NCBI GenBank assembly: GCA_022749755.1
Contig: CM040444.1
Span: 8,621,009 to 8,685,008, forward strand
DNA: 64,000 nucleotides
Reading direction: 5' to 3'
Origin: Azadirachta indica
Taxonomy: Eukaryota; Streptophyta; Magnoliopsida; Sapindales; Meliaceae
The position numbers were made by a program, and so were the translations under genes. This document shows positions 35,658-47,549 of the stretch, piece after piece. Positions within the stretch are counted from its first letter, which is position 1, and the number at the start of each line of letters is the position of its first letter. The notes under the pieces were generated by a model. The model did no database searches. It was not told where the DNA came from and was given only the letters and a program-made list of their open reading frames with translations.

Positions 35658-36443
35658 TTACTCAGTTTGACAGATCAGCAACTGAGCCTCAGTTGCAAGT
35701 AACTCCATCTCAGTTTTGAAGACCTGAGTATTTAACACAGCATTTGGAAACCTGAATTTGAAGCAAGTAACTCTACTGTCCTCATCATCAGATTCAGATG
35801 CACTATCATGATAGACCACGACCGAATGAACCGATGCCCTAACTCTACAATCCTCATCACCAGATTCAGATGCACTATCTTGATAGACCACAACCGATCC
35901 TCTTCTGATAACGCCATTAAATTGTAAGCCATCGTCATCCTTATTATTCTTATTACTAAAATCTCCAGTGTCGGGAGACCCATCCCGTGAAGTTGGGTAA
36001 TCCATACTCAAATAAGACTGATTTGACTCCCAATCAGGTGGATTTAACTCACCAGTAATGTCCAAAGTCTCCCTCTTCTCGATATATTCTCTCAATCTGG
36101 CCGAGTTTTCTCTTGATCTCTCAAAATTACTAGAATTCAAATCAAAATCGTTCGAAAACAGCTCACAGGATATATAGATGGAAAAGTCTGACGCACCTGA
36201 GTTACTGAGCTCACCAGATAAGACGCAGTTGACGCTATCGGCACCTCCGTCTATAAGAGAGTCCGCTGAAACAGTCGTTTTAGATTTCATTTCAGTCTCC
36301 ATTGCCGCAGATTTGAGCTCTTTGCAGAAGTCTTTATTCAGATTATCAACCAATACGATCGGCTGGAGAACCGAGAGCACCAACTTATCAGCAGCAACCA
36401 GTATTAGCAAATCTGTGGACTTGAATTGGGAGTAAACTGACAA
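35658..36443 (-). CDS. Hypothetical acidic protein, no clear start; family not recognised
   Basis: An open frame of up to 261 codons with more balanced composition than its surroundings. The first in-frame ATG is codon 48 (36300-36302), giving 214 residues. Upstream codons are open but begin at TTG, and an in-frame stop lies further up. So either translation starts at Met48, or an exon start or frameshift has been missed. An ATG in another frame at about 36458 reads only 17 codons. The N-terminal part is hydrophobic (LLILVAADKLVLSVLQPIVL). The rest is acidic and Ser/Asn-rich. Two near-identical 19-residue units, SVVVYQDSASESGDEDCRV and SVVVYHDSASESDDEDSRV, lie at about 183-201 and 207-225. 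No catalytic motif or known domain is visible. It may be a gene, the last exon of a gene, or a recent pseudogene. Confidence 0.5.
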   Translation of the reverse strand: MSVYSQFKSTDLLILVAADKLVLSVLQPIVLVDNLNKDFCKELKSAAMETEMKSKTTVSADSLIDGGADSVNCVLSGELSNSGASDFSIYISCELFSNDFDLNSSNFERSRENSARLREYIEKRETLDITGELNPPDWESNQSYLSMDYPTSRDGSPDTGDFSNKNNKDDDGLQFNGVIRRGSVVVYQDSASESGDEDCRVRASVHSVVVYHDSASESDDEDSRVTCFKFRFPNAVLNTQVFKTEMELLATEAQLLICQTE

Positions 36444-38320
36444 TGGGTGGATGACATTCTCTTTAAGTATATTATTTTCTCTGTTAAATCACAAGAATAT
36501 TGGATTAATTACAAAAGGTAATGGAAGCTCTAAATGGGATTTTAGAATTATAATGAAAAAGTCTCTGTTTCTTTGTAATAAGACAAATTGAAAAGAAATT
36601 ATATTAAAGAAAGGAGGGTATATTAAACAAAGAAATTATTTTTGTTTTCTAATTATATAGTCTAAAGCTAAACCTAACTGCTCCAACGCATCCCATACTA
36701 ATCATTTCTTTATGCTTAGCATAAAGAATCGGAAATTCATTTCATTCTTTTGTCTTTAGTAGCTATTATGATTTTTAACCAATATATAATTGACTAAAAC
36801 TTTGATCCTATAACATGCAGTTTCTTACTCTTGGTCATGACATTTTTGAGCGTTTTCATGCTACTATTCTGTGATTTAATCTATTCAGCTAAGAACTCTC
36901 AAAATCTCTATAATTTATTCCTATTATCAAAATTAGAATCAAATCTTACTCTCTCTGAAGCAAAATAGTGGGGTTGTTATTCAGGTAAAATATACGATTA
37001 AGCGCATAAAAGACTCAAAGATTAAAAAAAAAAAAAACATAAATTTTGATATGGGTCAAAAATGATTACGGAAACTCTATAGTTGTTTACTCCAGAATTA
37101 ACCAATGCAAGATTTATATATTAATATTAGACAAATTCCTACCATCAAAATTTGGCCGTTCATATTTTTGTCATATTTCTTAAAGAAAAACATGACATAT
37201 GTAAGTATGAGAGTTCGAACGCTAGACTTGGACTTAAAAATCTTACTTTTTATCACTAAACTAACTTAATTCCTAGTTAATTGTGTATACACCATATTAT
37301 ATGTTATATATATTATATATATTAGATGGATGATTAAATAAAAAATGATTTCAAAAATAAAAATAAAATTATCTAATAAAAATAAGTTTAATAGAAAAAA
37401 TGGAAAGAAAATTTATTTAAAATTATGTAAAAACTAATGCAAAAAATATAAAAAGAACTTCTTTTTATTAATTAAGAATATAATTAATTTTAGTTTTACT
37501 TTTTAAATTTCAATTATTCTATTGTTAGTAATTTTCAATTTGTAATTACTTTTAATTAAATTTTTATTCTAGTTATTTGTTTGAATTTTTTGAAATTGAT
37601 ATTTATTTAATTATCTATCCTATATATGTTCACAATAAATAATATATATAACAATAACTTATTATTAGTTTAGTTTAATGGTTAGAATTTGAATTTTCAA
37701 GATTGAGGTCCAATTCAAACTCTTATAACCACAATATTTTGTTTCTTCTTTAAAAAAGATAGAGTTGGGTCAGGTTATGATTTAGACTCATATTAAAGTT
37801 AATTGGGTTAAAAAAGGTGACATCACCATTTTTGACATCATTATTTTTTCTCTTAAGAATAATATGGTAATTTACTTTCAAAACATGAAATGCCCGCATT
37901 AGTGTTATAATAGTAAAGTGCAAATTTAAATATAATATTAAGTTGTTTTGTCTTTTTAAACTAAAAAATTAAAGTCATTACTTTTGTATAAATAAATTAT
38001 ATAAAAATATTTATGACAAAAATATAACACATTATTAAGAATCCATAATCCAAAACTTTTAGGACATGTTTGATAATGAAAATAAAGACTTTTAATCTAT
38101 AACTATTATAAAATGAAATCACTAAAGGAATCCGAATCAGCGTTTTCTATTAATATTAGTTTCTACTACGCTATTTTAATTTGTAATTAATAAATGAAAT
38201 TGCACTAAAAAAACATGTCGATTGGCTTTTAGGACACGTTTGAAAAGGCTGATCAGATTGTTGGTTTCAAGCCGCACATTGAGATGCATTAGTGATGACT
38301 CTTATCTTGATACACGAAAC
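36444..38320. other. AT-rich intergenic DNA
   Basis: No gene is recognised. 37280-37680 is nearly pure A/T. Confidence 0.5.
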
Positions 38321-38569
38321 GCTTGTTTGGGTTAGATTTTTCATTAGTTAAAAAATTTTTATTATTAATTTTTTTATTAATTAAAATTTTTTTTTTAATA
38401 ATAAAATTTTTTTTTAATAATAAAATTTTTTTTTAAAATTTTTATTGTAATTTAATTGATAATAGAAAGAAAATTTTAAAAATTAAAAAAATTATTTTCC
38501 TTCCATTAAAAGAAATTAAAATTTTGGATAAAATTTAAGTTTTTAACAATAAAATTTTACTATTTTTTT

Positions 38570-38770
38570 AAAATTATTTGAAATACTGTTATTTTATTTT
38601 AAAAATTTTATGTTATTTTTTTAAAATAAAATATTAAAAAATTTATATATTAAAATAATTAATCAAAATTTTTTTAAACATTATTTATGACAATTAAATA
38701 ATTAATAAATTTTTATTAAAAATTTTATCTATAAAAGTTATATGGATAAAATTTTTATTTTAAAATATTT
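38570..38770. repeat. Dispersed AT-rich repeat, copy 2 (partner 10690-10925)
   Basis: See the first copy. Just upstream (38380-38445) are three direct copies of an aataataaaattttttttt motif. Confidence 0.5.
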
Positions 38771-40183
38771 TATTTAAAACATTATATCAAATGTACCGAA
38801 GAAGCGGACGTCTTCAACTTTAAAAGAGAAAACAGATTGACACCACACGAAGTAAGTCCAAGTAATTTCGGAGTGTGAATGTCTGTCTACATTTTATCTA
38901 AGGGAAAAATCCATTCAGCCCCCTAAGGTCTAGCCAAATTACCAAATTCTGTCACTGAGTTTACAGAAAAACTCTTTAGCACCCTACTGTTAAGTCCGTT
39001 TGTGTTATAAATAGCTTTTTGAAGTGTCATAATCTTTATACCCTTATGATTGACTTATGGGCCAGTAATATAAACTTAATAAATATTTATGAATCAATGA
39101 TACTGACTTAAAAAATGTTGGGATAATGTGTTTTATTCCCTCATTTTTTTGAAAAAATAAAAACATTCTTGAATTTTTAGTTAATTTTATGTGTTCTTCT
39201 CACTTTTTAAGAAATATTGAGATACTTTTGAAGCAGTATTTTAGACACTATTTTAAATATAAATTAATTATTTTACCTCTTAATTATTAAAAAATATAAA
39301 ATAATTAAATTATTCTTATTTTTATCGTATAATAATTTATATAATTTTATTATAATATTTAAATTTAAAAATTATAATAATATTTAAATTTTAATTATTT
39401 TTAAAAATTTATTATTAATTTTTTAATAATATTAATTAAACATATTTTTTAAAATTGATTATTTTATTAAAATCACCTATTTTAAAAAATTTTATAGCAC
39501 CAAATCGAATAAGAAGGAATTACATGAAGTTGACCTCAAGCTTCTAAAGTTTGTTTTACTGTCTTTGATTTTTTGAATTAAAAATTAAAAAAATCAAAAG
39601 TAATAACCATGATATCTTTACACCATCATTATGTCATCTCCAAGTATTTTTTTTATTTTTAAAAGCTTTTTGCTTTAGGGTTATTTTTCAATTAACTACT
39701 CTAAATTAATTTGTATTACATTGAGATATAAGAAGTATTCTGACACTACATTGGAGTATAAAAAGATATAAAATGTATCACTGAAGTACAAATTAAGGAC
39801 GAACGTCCATAAAAAATTAACAACTAAAGGGTAAAGACTGATATGCCCTTATATAAGATTAATAAGACAATAAATGACCAATTTACCCATAGAGGACAAA
39901 ATAATTACAAAAAATATAAGAGGTATAAATTGACATCTATACCATATTCTTTCTAAAAAATTTAAAAATAACAGTTAAAGATTGCAGACCCAAACACTCT
40001 TCTCACTTTAAAAACCACGCCCTTCTTCACACATTTCTTCACTTTAACTTCTAGTACACCAACAAACTACATTCCTCTTTCAACCATAATTCCTAAATAA
40101 AATTCAACACTTCAACAGCTTCCATCATCACAACAAAAAATACTGCATTACATTTTATTATCAACTTAGCAACTTCATCAATA

Positions 40184-40455
40184 ATGTCTCAACACTCAAA
40201 TACAAGGTAACATGGTAAAAATGATGAAATGTTGGATATGTGACATGCAAGTCTAAATACTGCTAGTGTGGAATGCAGGCTGTAGGAGTAGTTTCAAGGA
40301 CAACAAAAAATCCTAATAGACTATTTTGGACATGTAGGATAAAGAAATGTACTTGCTGGGAGTGGTGGAGCCTTAACGACATTGATGTTTGTAATATGCA
40401 CAATGATGATACCTTTCAATTTGAACCTAGAATGCTAGATAATGGAGATGCTTAG
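40184..40455 (+). pseudogene. GRF-type zinc-finger small protein carried by the MULE, decayed
   Basis: After ATG at 40184 (MSQHSNTR, stop) and shifted segments including EMLDM, a clear domain follows: CGMQAVGVVSRTTKNPNRLF, then WTCRIKKCTCWEWW. That is the GRF zinc finger (C-x-C-G, R-T-S/T, KNP-R-F-W-C, C-x-W). The first Cys pair is split by a stop (tgc tag tgt, 40261-40269). Small GRF proteins of this kind are numerous in plant genomes (compare Arabidopsis At4g04775 from memory), and their role is poorly known. The position inside the TIRs, opposite the transposase, suggests it is either an accessory protein of this MULE family or a captured host gene. Confidence 0.8.
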
Positions 40456-41324
40456 AATGTAAGTTCTAGGTTGCATAGGTTTGAAAGGAAACTGACATGG
40501 ATTATTTGGCTATTATTTGGAGCTTTTATACTTGTAATGATGAAAATGTAATGCAATGCAACTATGAAACGATATAAAAAAGAATTCAAGTCACAAAATA
40601 ATAGTTTAACTGTATTAACTAAGCTGAAAACCCTTATAATAACACAAGTACAAAAAGTAGCTATAATGTTTGTAATATAATAACCCTTGCAAAAGAAAAT
40701 TTCATAGTACCAAGAAGTATACAAAAAGTAGCTATGGTGTTTGTAATATAATAACCTTTGCAAAAGAAAGTTTCATAGTACCAAAAAGTAGCTATAACAA
40801 TAAATGAACTTCAAAATCCCACTGTTTCCTTCAAAATGCCATTCCACCTATATAAGAGCTGAGTAAGATGTATGTTGTGAGTTGCTTGATGCCATTGCCC
40901 CTATAAATATGCTAATAAGATAAGTAGATGCAAGAGAAAAATGCAAAAATAAGCTAAAAAGTTTGTATTTGGTACCTCTCTAAGTTGTATTTCTGCCTAA
41001 TGAATTTTTGCCTAGTCTCCTTGCATGAAGCCTTGCCTTCCTCTTACATTTGAGCCTTGCCTCCCTCTTGCATTTGAGCCTTGGCTCCGCCCTACATTGA
41101 AGCCTCCTCTTGTGTTTGAACTTGGTTGTTGGCTTGCTTATTGGTGGACCGCCTGAGATGATTGACCTCTTGTTGTCTACCAAAAGAAACATAAAATAGT
41201 TAGCTCATCTTGCAGTAATAACATTACAATATTCATTATTCATATCAAACTACTTGATTCAATTTTACTCTTTTTGCATTTAAAGGAGAAAGTGGACAGG
41301 TTTTAACATTAAAAATGCCCTGCC

Positions 41325-42312
41325 TGATCTTACTGGCTCGTTTGGTTCTTTCCTTCTAAGCCTTTTTGGCCTGTTGGTTGTCTTTTCTTTTCTAGGGGAT
41401 CAATTTTCACTGTTTCTCCTTGATCCCATGTGTTTTGATCAGGTATAAGTTTAATCATCATTGCATAAGTGCTTAAATATGCTTCTTTTGTCATGAAGTG
41501 TGGTAGATAGTCCTCAAGTTTATGCCTCAGGTAGTTAATATAGCTTATTGCATGCCTGCATGGATATCCAACAACCTCCCAGAAGCCATAATCACATATT
41601 TTTCTCTCCATATCAACAATGAAACCATCTCATTGGCGTATAAAACATATCTTTCACTTGGAAAATAATGTCACCAAAAGATTTGACACTAAGCTTTCTG
41701 CTTTTTTCCCATATAACATCAATCTACTTCTTCATTCTCAGTGTAATCAGTAAAGTCCATGTTTCAGCCTTATCTCCTCTCTTTGTAAATCTTTTCATGA
41801 GCTTGCATATGATCTCCTCTAACGGTGCAAGGCATGGCTTGTTCCTATACTTACCAATCTAGCCATTAAAGCATTTAGTTGTGTTGTTAGTTAGATCAAT
41901 TATTTTGCAATTTTTGTCGAATGCCAATACTGCCCAAGAGTAATCTTCTAAGTTATTAAACCACGCCCTAGCACCTTCATTGATCTCTCTTATCTTGTCC
42001 AAAGCAGAGAGAAAGTCATTCTTGTTTGTGCTTGTACATGCCTTCTAGAACAGTCTTTTCAAAGCTAAACTTAGATATTCAGATCTGAAGTTGGTATATA
42101 TATGTCTTCCCCAATATCTGCTGTAAGCAGTAGGCCATGTTTGTTGAAGAGCCGGGGCTAGCCCCTTTTGCCTATCACTCATGAAGTTTACTTGTCTTCC
42201 ATCATCCAAAAAATCATGCAACAATGATAAAAACCAACTCTAAGTATCTACATTCTCTGAGTCACATATCGCAATGGCCAAAGGAAGAATCCCATTATTT
42301 GCATCCACCCTT
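41325..42312 (-). pseudogene. MULE transposase, C-terminal half with SWIM finger, decayed
   Basis: The minus strand reads DANNGILPLAIAICDSENVD and FLSLLHDFLDDGRQ, then FMSDRQKGL with the second catalytic Asp. Then follow YWGRHIYTNF, INEGARAWFNNLEDYSWA, ETWTLLITL, and the SWIM zinc finger MERKICDYGFWEVVGYPCRH. In the finger the second Cys of the usual C-x-C is Tyr. At least four stops interrupt it. The part before DANNG, including the first catalytic Asp, is absent: 42313-42900 on this strand is non-coding. It belongs to the Mutator/MuDR superfamily, which cleaves DNA at TIR ends. Confidence 0.9.
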
Positions 42313-43144
42313 AACAAATACAAACGTTTACATATAAAAAATACATTTCACATAACATATGCCACATGTTAACCCAAATCAAACGTTAGAACATGCAAAC
42401 ATTTCATAAACAAATGCAAACATCGTACATTTAACACTTACGGTTTACATGCAAACATCGTATAACATGATGCACTAAATGGATGCATTCACCAAAACTA
42501 TAAAGTGACTAATCTTTTTCGAATTTTCAAAAGCCCCAAACTTATCCCCAAAAAAATGCGTTTATACATACCCTTTCTATTACATTTCTTATAACGACAT
42601 CATTTACCATTTTTAAACACATGCATGCTACAAAACAATAAAATTGATGTCTACTTAACACTTATAAATGATTATTAAACGTGTAATCCAAAAACCCCTA
42701 AAAAATAAAACCCGAACAAAAAACCTAGGGTTTTAACACATCTGTTTGAGGCATGCAATCACAATGGGTGAAAATAATCCATTAATCTGCAATAATCATG
42801 CATAAGAAGTTATCAATAAGGTTATTCCAAGCTTTACAACTCGTTCACGGTAGTCGAGCCAATGAATCACCTCTTTTCTTTGGCTACGAAATGCGATGCA
42901 AATAAATAGGCCAATGAAGTACTCAAAGTTCTCGAGGACAATGAAGTCTTAGCAAAAAAAATAATATTTTTTTTATGCCTTGAAAATGATAGATGTTTTG
43001 TATGGAAAGCTTGTTTCTCTTTGTCACTATATTGGTGGTCCAAGCATTCGAAATTTTGGGTGAACGTTGGAATTTTTTAACACCTTCCTTATGTCTTCAA
43101 CTGTGCACTAGGTTGACTAAAGACCATTTTTTAATTTTTTTGGT
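42313..43144. other. Non-coding internal part of the MULE
   Basis: Between the transposase remnant and the right TIR. No transposase N-terminus is readable. Confidence 0.55.
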
Positions 43145-43435
43145 GAAAAGATGATTTTACTCTTCAGTTGTTAATTTTTTATGGATGTCCTTCATTAATT
43201 TGTAGCTCAGTGATATATTTTACATTTTTTATACTGTAGTATATCGTCAAAATACTTCTTATATCTCAATGTAATACAAGATTATTCAGAGTAGTCAGTT
43301 AAAAATAATCCTTTGCTTTAAAAAGTTATTTTTGACATTAATGGACCCAAAGGCAAGGGTTAATGCGCTTTTCGGTAAACTCATAGAAAAGTGAGTGATT
43401 TGAGTAAACCTTAGGGGGATAATAGAAATGTTTCC

Positions 43436-44246
43436 TTCTATCCGTCTAACGACTTTTTGTATAAAAAATTGCAAGAAAAAATAATTTTCATAAATTTAAT
43501 TGTTATGAAAATTAAGCAATCAAGCAAATAGAAAATAAAGATATTGACAAATAACATTGAATTTATGTAAAAATCTCTAAAAAATTTAGAGAAAACATCA
43601 CAGGAGAGAAAGCGGCGAATTTTTACTAAAATTAAAAAGAACAGTACAAGCTTTACCCTAAATATCCAAATATATATTTTAGATTTGAGTCAGTTTCGGA
43701 TTAAACTTGGGTCAAGTCAAGCCTATACATTGAAAAACAAATCCATAAAACATACACATGTATACTATTGAAAACAGGTGAGTGTTGTCCAATATATTGT
43801 ATGGTTATTAAATATGGGTTTTATATTAATAATTTCTTTTTTAATATGTATGCTTAAAAAAAAAAAAAGGCTTGCAAATAAATAAAATATGATTTTACAA
43901 AGGTGTAATAAAAATTAAAAGAGTTTATGTTACAAGCTTAAAAATGGAAATTTAAGTGCTTTTTCGCCCTTTTTGCTATGTTGCCCAAAAAATTTTCACG
44001 ACATAAGATCACTTCACAAATTCTTTCTCTAATTTTAAATTTTCTTTAAAGCAATTAAATTAAAGTTTTAAAGTCCCCTTTCAACTTTGCTATGCCATGA
44101 TGCAAGTAACTTGTTTAATATTAATTTGTGCATCTTAATTTATCATGAATAATTAAAGTAGACAAATAGACTACACTTTCAAGATAATTACAAACATACC
44201 CCTTCCTATTTTTTTTTTTTTAATCCTTAATAAATAAAGGGGTATA
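43436..44246. other. Intergenic; 5' flank of the O-methyltransferase remnant
   Basis: AT-rich sequence with no gene. A short poly-A occurs near 43856-43868. Confidence 0.5.
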
Positions 44247-45032
44247 ATGAATGGTTTTGGGGCACAGGAGAGAGGTAATGGAACCAACGGAAATGTCTTA
44301 GGCAACGCTGAGAGGACAAGCATAGATATGGCGATACATGTTCAGCTTTGCAGATTCTATGGCATTAAAATGTGCTGTGGAACTCCATATAGACGATATT
44401 ATACACTCTCACGGCGGCCCAATCACGTTGTCCCAAATAGCTTCACGAATTGACTCACCTTATAATTCCCCCAACATCTCCTACCTCTCCCGCATCATGA
44501 GATTGCTAGTCCGCAGGAAGATCTGTGCCGTAAATCATGATCCGGACGGTGGAGGAGAGACTTTCTACGGGCTAAAAGACTCCTCGAGATGACTTTTACG
44601 CGACTCAGAGCTGAGCCTGGCTCCAATGCTATTATTTGAGGACCATTCGTGGCTAATGGCTCCATGGCACAGCTTTAGCCAGCGTGTTAAAGAAGGTGGC
44701 AATGCTTTTAAGATTGCTCATGGAAGAACAATTTCGGAATTCGTGTTACAAAATCCTGAATTCAACGGGATTTTCAACGACGGCTTGGCTTCTACGTACA
44801 AGGTGATTTTCAGGGCAGTTATTTCAGGATACAAACATGGGTTTAGTAGCGTCGGAACGTTGGTGGATGTGGGAGTGGGATCGGATATATGATTGCTGAG
44901 ATTGTGAACTTCAGAGGTATTAACTTTGATTTGCCACACGTCATCGCCACAGTGCCCAAGTTTCATGGGGTCTCTGATTTTGAAGGTGACATGTTTAAAT
45001 CAATTCCTAAAGTCGATACTGTTTTCTTGAAG
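44247..45032 (+). pseudogene. Plant small-molecule O-methyltransferase (COMT-like), first exon, disrupted
   Basis: The segments MFSFADSMALKCAVEL, DIIHSHGGPITLSQIAS, MRLLVRR and MAPWHSFSQRVKEGGNAFK are the N-terminal dimerisation domain of plant flavonoid/phenylpropanoid-type O-methyltransferases. GTLVDVG and GINFDLPHVIATVP are the start of the SAM-binding fold. The ATG at 44247 is followed by a frameshift, and a stop replaces Glu before IWRYMFSF (about 44321). Another stop ends the second frame at 44590. In the SAM loop the expected GGGTGG reads GVGSDI and then a stop, with one base lost near 44885. The exon ends VFLK at 45032. The next bases are ataagt where a gtaagt donor is expected. The second exon with the catalytic His (WILHDW region) is not found downstream. 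Confidence 0.9.
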
Positions 45033-45269
45033 ATAAGTCATTTATATTCAATCGTACGTACGTTTATACAAGTTCTTGTTATTTGAAGGTTAGTTAATTA
45101 TTGATATATGAACTTAATGCTACTTTGAAAGGATATTGGCATAAACTTCACCGTAGGATTTATATGTAGATACCCTCTGATGCTTGAAATAAAAATAAAT
45201 ACATTGTGATTCTGATGCTTGAAATAAAATTAAATACATTGTGATTTAGACAAATAGATAAATATTTTT
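45033..45269. other. Spacer after the O-methyltransferase remnant
   Basis: Contains a short direct repeat: ctgatgcttgaaataaaa occurs at about 45177 and 45212. No coding is seen. Confidence 0.5.
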
Positions 45270-45740
45270 AACTTTTATTTTCGTGAATTTATCTATTAGG
45301 TAAATTATTATTATTATGTTTATACATTAGCAAATTAATAAAATAAGATACATATTTTTAATTATAATAATTTATTTTTTATTTTAATATAATTTTTTTC
45401 ATATTATATTTTTTTAAATATAATAATTAATATTTATTTTAAGATTTTTTACAAGACCAAATAATTTTTTAATTTATTATTCAAATAAAAATTTAGAAAA
45501 AAATATTATTATTAAAAATTCAAATAATGAATTAAATCAAATACATACACTCAAATATTCCTAATTACTATTTATTTACATATTAGTAATAATTTGATAT
45601 TTAATTATAAAAAATTTTTGAAATATATTTTTAATATTTTATTTTTTATATATAATATATTCATTTAAAAGATTATATTAAATTTTTTATATATTTTTTA
45701 AAAATTATAAAAATACAAATAAAAAATATATAAAGATTAA
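45270..45740. repeat. Single arm related to the 16.0-17.7 kb fold-back element
   Basis: Shares order and wording with 16200-16610 (for example agtaataatttgatatttaattataaaaaa and the poly-T/TATA stretch after it) in the left-arm orientation. Neither outer terminus is found, so it is probably a truncated copy. Confidence 0.55.
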
Positions 45741-45840
45741 ATTAGATTTTCAAGTTTAGAACTTAAAACAATAGGAAAATTGCTGTTTATCCCTTCAAAT
45801 CTCGTCTAATGACTCACTACCATTTTAAGGTTTCAAAAAT

Positions 45841-46231
45841 ATCCCATTGTATTCATCTGTCACTTGAGTTAAATAGAAAATACACGAGTCTCATGTCTAC
45901 TTAGGCGGACCCAGATAATACGCATGATAGGCCATACCAATGTGATAAATTAATAAAATAAAAAAGGGTGGGCCATGTTCCTTTTAACTTCTTTTTCGTT
46001 TTTTTTTTTCTTTTATTACTTCACATCCTGCAATTCATATATTTTTCTTCTGTACTCTCTTAATTCCATGATCAAATAAGAGAAAAATGATTAAAAATAA
46101 AAAGTGAATAAATCTAAAATTGCTAAGCCAACTGATCTCATAAACAACCTTCTCTTTCTTTAGCAATTTCTTTTTTTTTTTTTTTTCCTGGCAACTCAAG
46201 TAACAGATGAACGTAATGGGTATTTTTTAAA
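45841..46231. repeat. Inverted repeat of about 30 bp around a 320-bp spacer
   Basis: The left arm tattcatctgtcacttgagt (about 45849) pairs with the right arm actcaagtaacagatgaacg (about 46194), with a few mismatches and further matches outward (caaaaatatcccat against atgggtatttttt). This suggests a small MITE. No target duplication was identified. Confidence 0.6.
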
Positions 46232-47549
46232 TCTCAACCATTTCTTAAAGTTTCTTGGCGGATTCTTGAAGAATTGAGGTCTTGGAACATCTCTCAATCT
46301 AAGTTTTCTCTCTTCGTTGATTTTATTACTTAAAATTTATATTTTATAATATTATTTTTAGACTGTATTTACATTTATGAATTTCTTATTGATAATTTTT
46401 ATGAATTTTTCTAGATTAGATTTAATCTTATATTATGGAGACTTAATGTAGCTTATTTGAACTATGTTGTTAATGTTATGGTTCATTCACTTGTGTTTAT
46501 CCTTGTTCGTAATGCTTTCGATTTGTTGTTTGGATAAGTTGATTGATTTATGTGAATGAGTTAATACATGGGAGAGTTAACAAAAATAGGAAAAATATAA
46601 TTTAGATTTTTGAGAGTTTAAGAGAACCTTAGAACCTAAATAATTATATTAACTTTTAAAATTACGAGATATTGGGAAGTAGTTAAATTTTAAATAGTTA
46701 ACAACAGGTCAAATTTTGTGTGTGTTTAATCGAACGAGTCAAATAGGGATATTTACTTAAGTAGATTAGGCATAAGATCACGTTCAATACTCGAAAGAAG
46801 GAACAAGATCAGTTTAGAACATGTGATTAGTGAATTGAATTAGAGCGCGTTAATAATTACCAACTAGGAGAAACATGGGGAGAATTGAGTAAAGTTAAGA
46901 CCCTAAAACTATTATCACAGAAATTTTCATTTTTTTAATTTAGTTTGTTATTTAATTATGTTTTTATACTTAAATTTGTTTCATAAAATTATGTTGCCTA
47001 GATAAAATTAAGTTACCATAATCAGAGTACTTAGTTTTAATTTGAAAATTCAATTCATGAAACGACACTCTTACTTATCACTTTATTATTTGTCAGCCAT
47101 GCACTTGCAGTTACAAGCACAACATTAGTGTTGTCGTGATCAATAAAACCATTTTTAGAAACCCTTAGTGATTTCTCCTAAAGAGATCTCATTTTAAGGT
47201 AATCTTTGAGTTGGTTGAAACATTGATCATACACTTAACTTAATTTCTAATAAGAGATTTCCAAAAGGAATTTTTTATTAATTAAGGGCTAAAAATATGT
47301 TGATTATTATTGTCAAAATATGAGTTATTTTGGTAACAATAATAATTAAAAGAAGTTTTAACTTAATTAAATGTAGTTATCACATTCTTCTAAAAAGGAG
47401 TGGTAATTATTCAATTACGGTACCATAGAATATATTGCAGATTAGATTGGGTAACTACATTTTCATTCTGCATCCCATGCATCATGTAGTAATATTCAAA
47501 AGGTATAATATAGTTATTAATAAAGGTGTATGTTTAAATTTAGAAATGA
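46232..47549. other. Non-coding; may include the 5' LTR of the following copia element
   Basis: No primer binding site or LTR end could be placed. No coding content is seen. Confidence 0.4.

Larger units (their letters stand above)
39678..43311. mobile_element. Mutator-like transposon (MULE) with long TIRs and a perfect 9-bp target duplication
   Basis: The left terminus (39678-39850, starting gggttatttttcaattaac) and the reverse complement of the right terminus (43145-43311, starting ggattatttttaactgac) match over about 170 bases. The immediate flanks are identical nonamers, tttgcttta, at 39669-39677 and 43312-43320, the 9-bp duplication expected of Mutator elements. Inside are a GRF zinc-finger coding remnant on the plus strand and a MULE transposase remnant on the minus strand, pointing toward each other. 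Both are broken, so the element is now dead or non-autonomous. Its TIRs and target duplication are well preserved. Confidence 0.93.
38903..43435. mobile_element. Outer, older inverted-repeat pair enclosing the Mutator-like element
   Basis: 38903-39000 and the reverse complement of 43340-43435 align through words such as ccccctaaggt, gagtttac-gaaaa and ttaaccct/ttagcaccct. This gives a diverged terminal inverted repeat of roughly 90 bases. The flanking nonamers agree at only about half the positions, so no target duplication can be claimed. Sequence between the outer and inner ends carries no gene. Confidence 0.55.
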
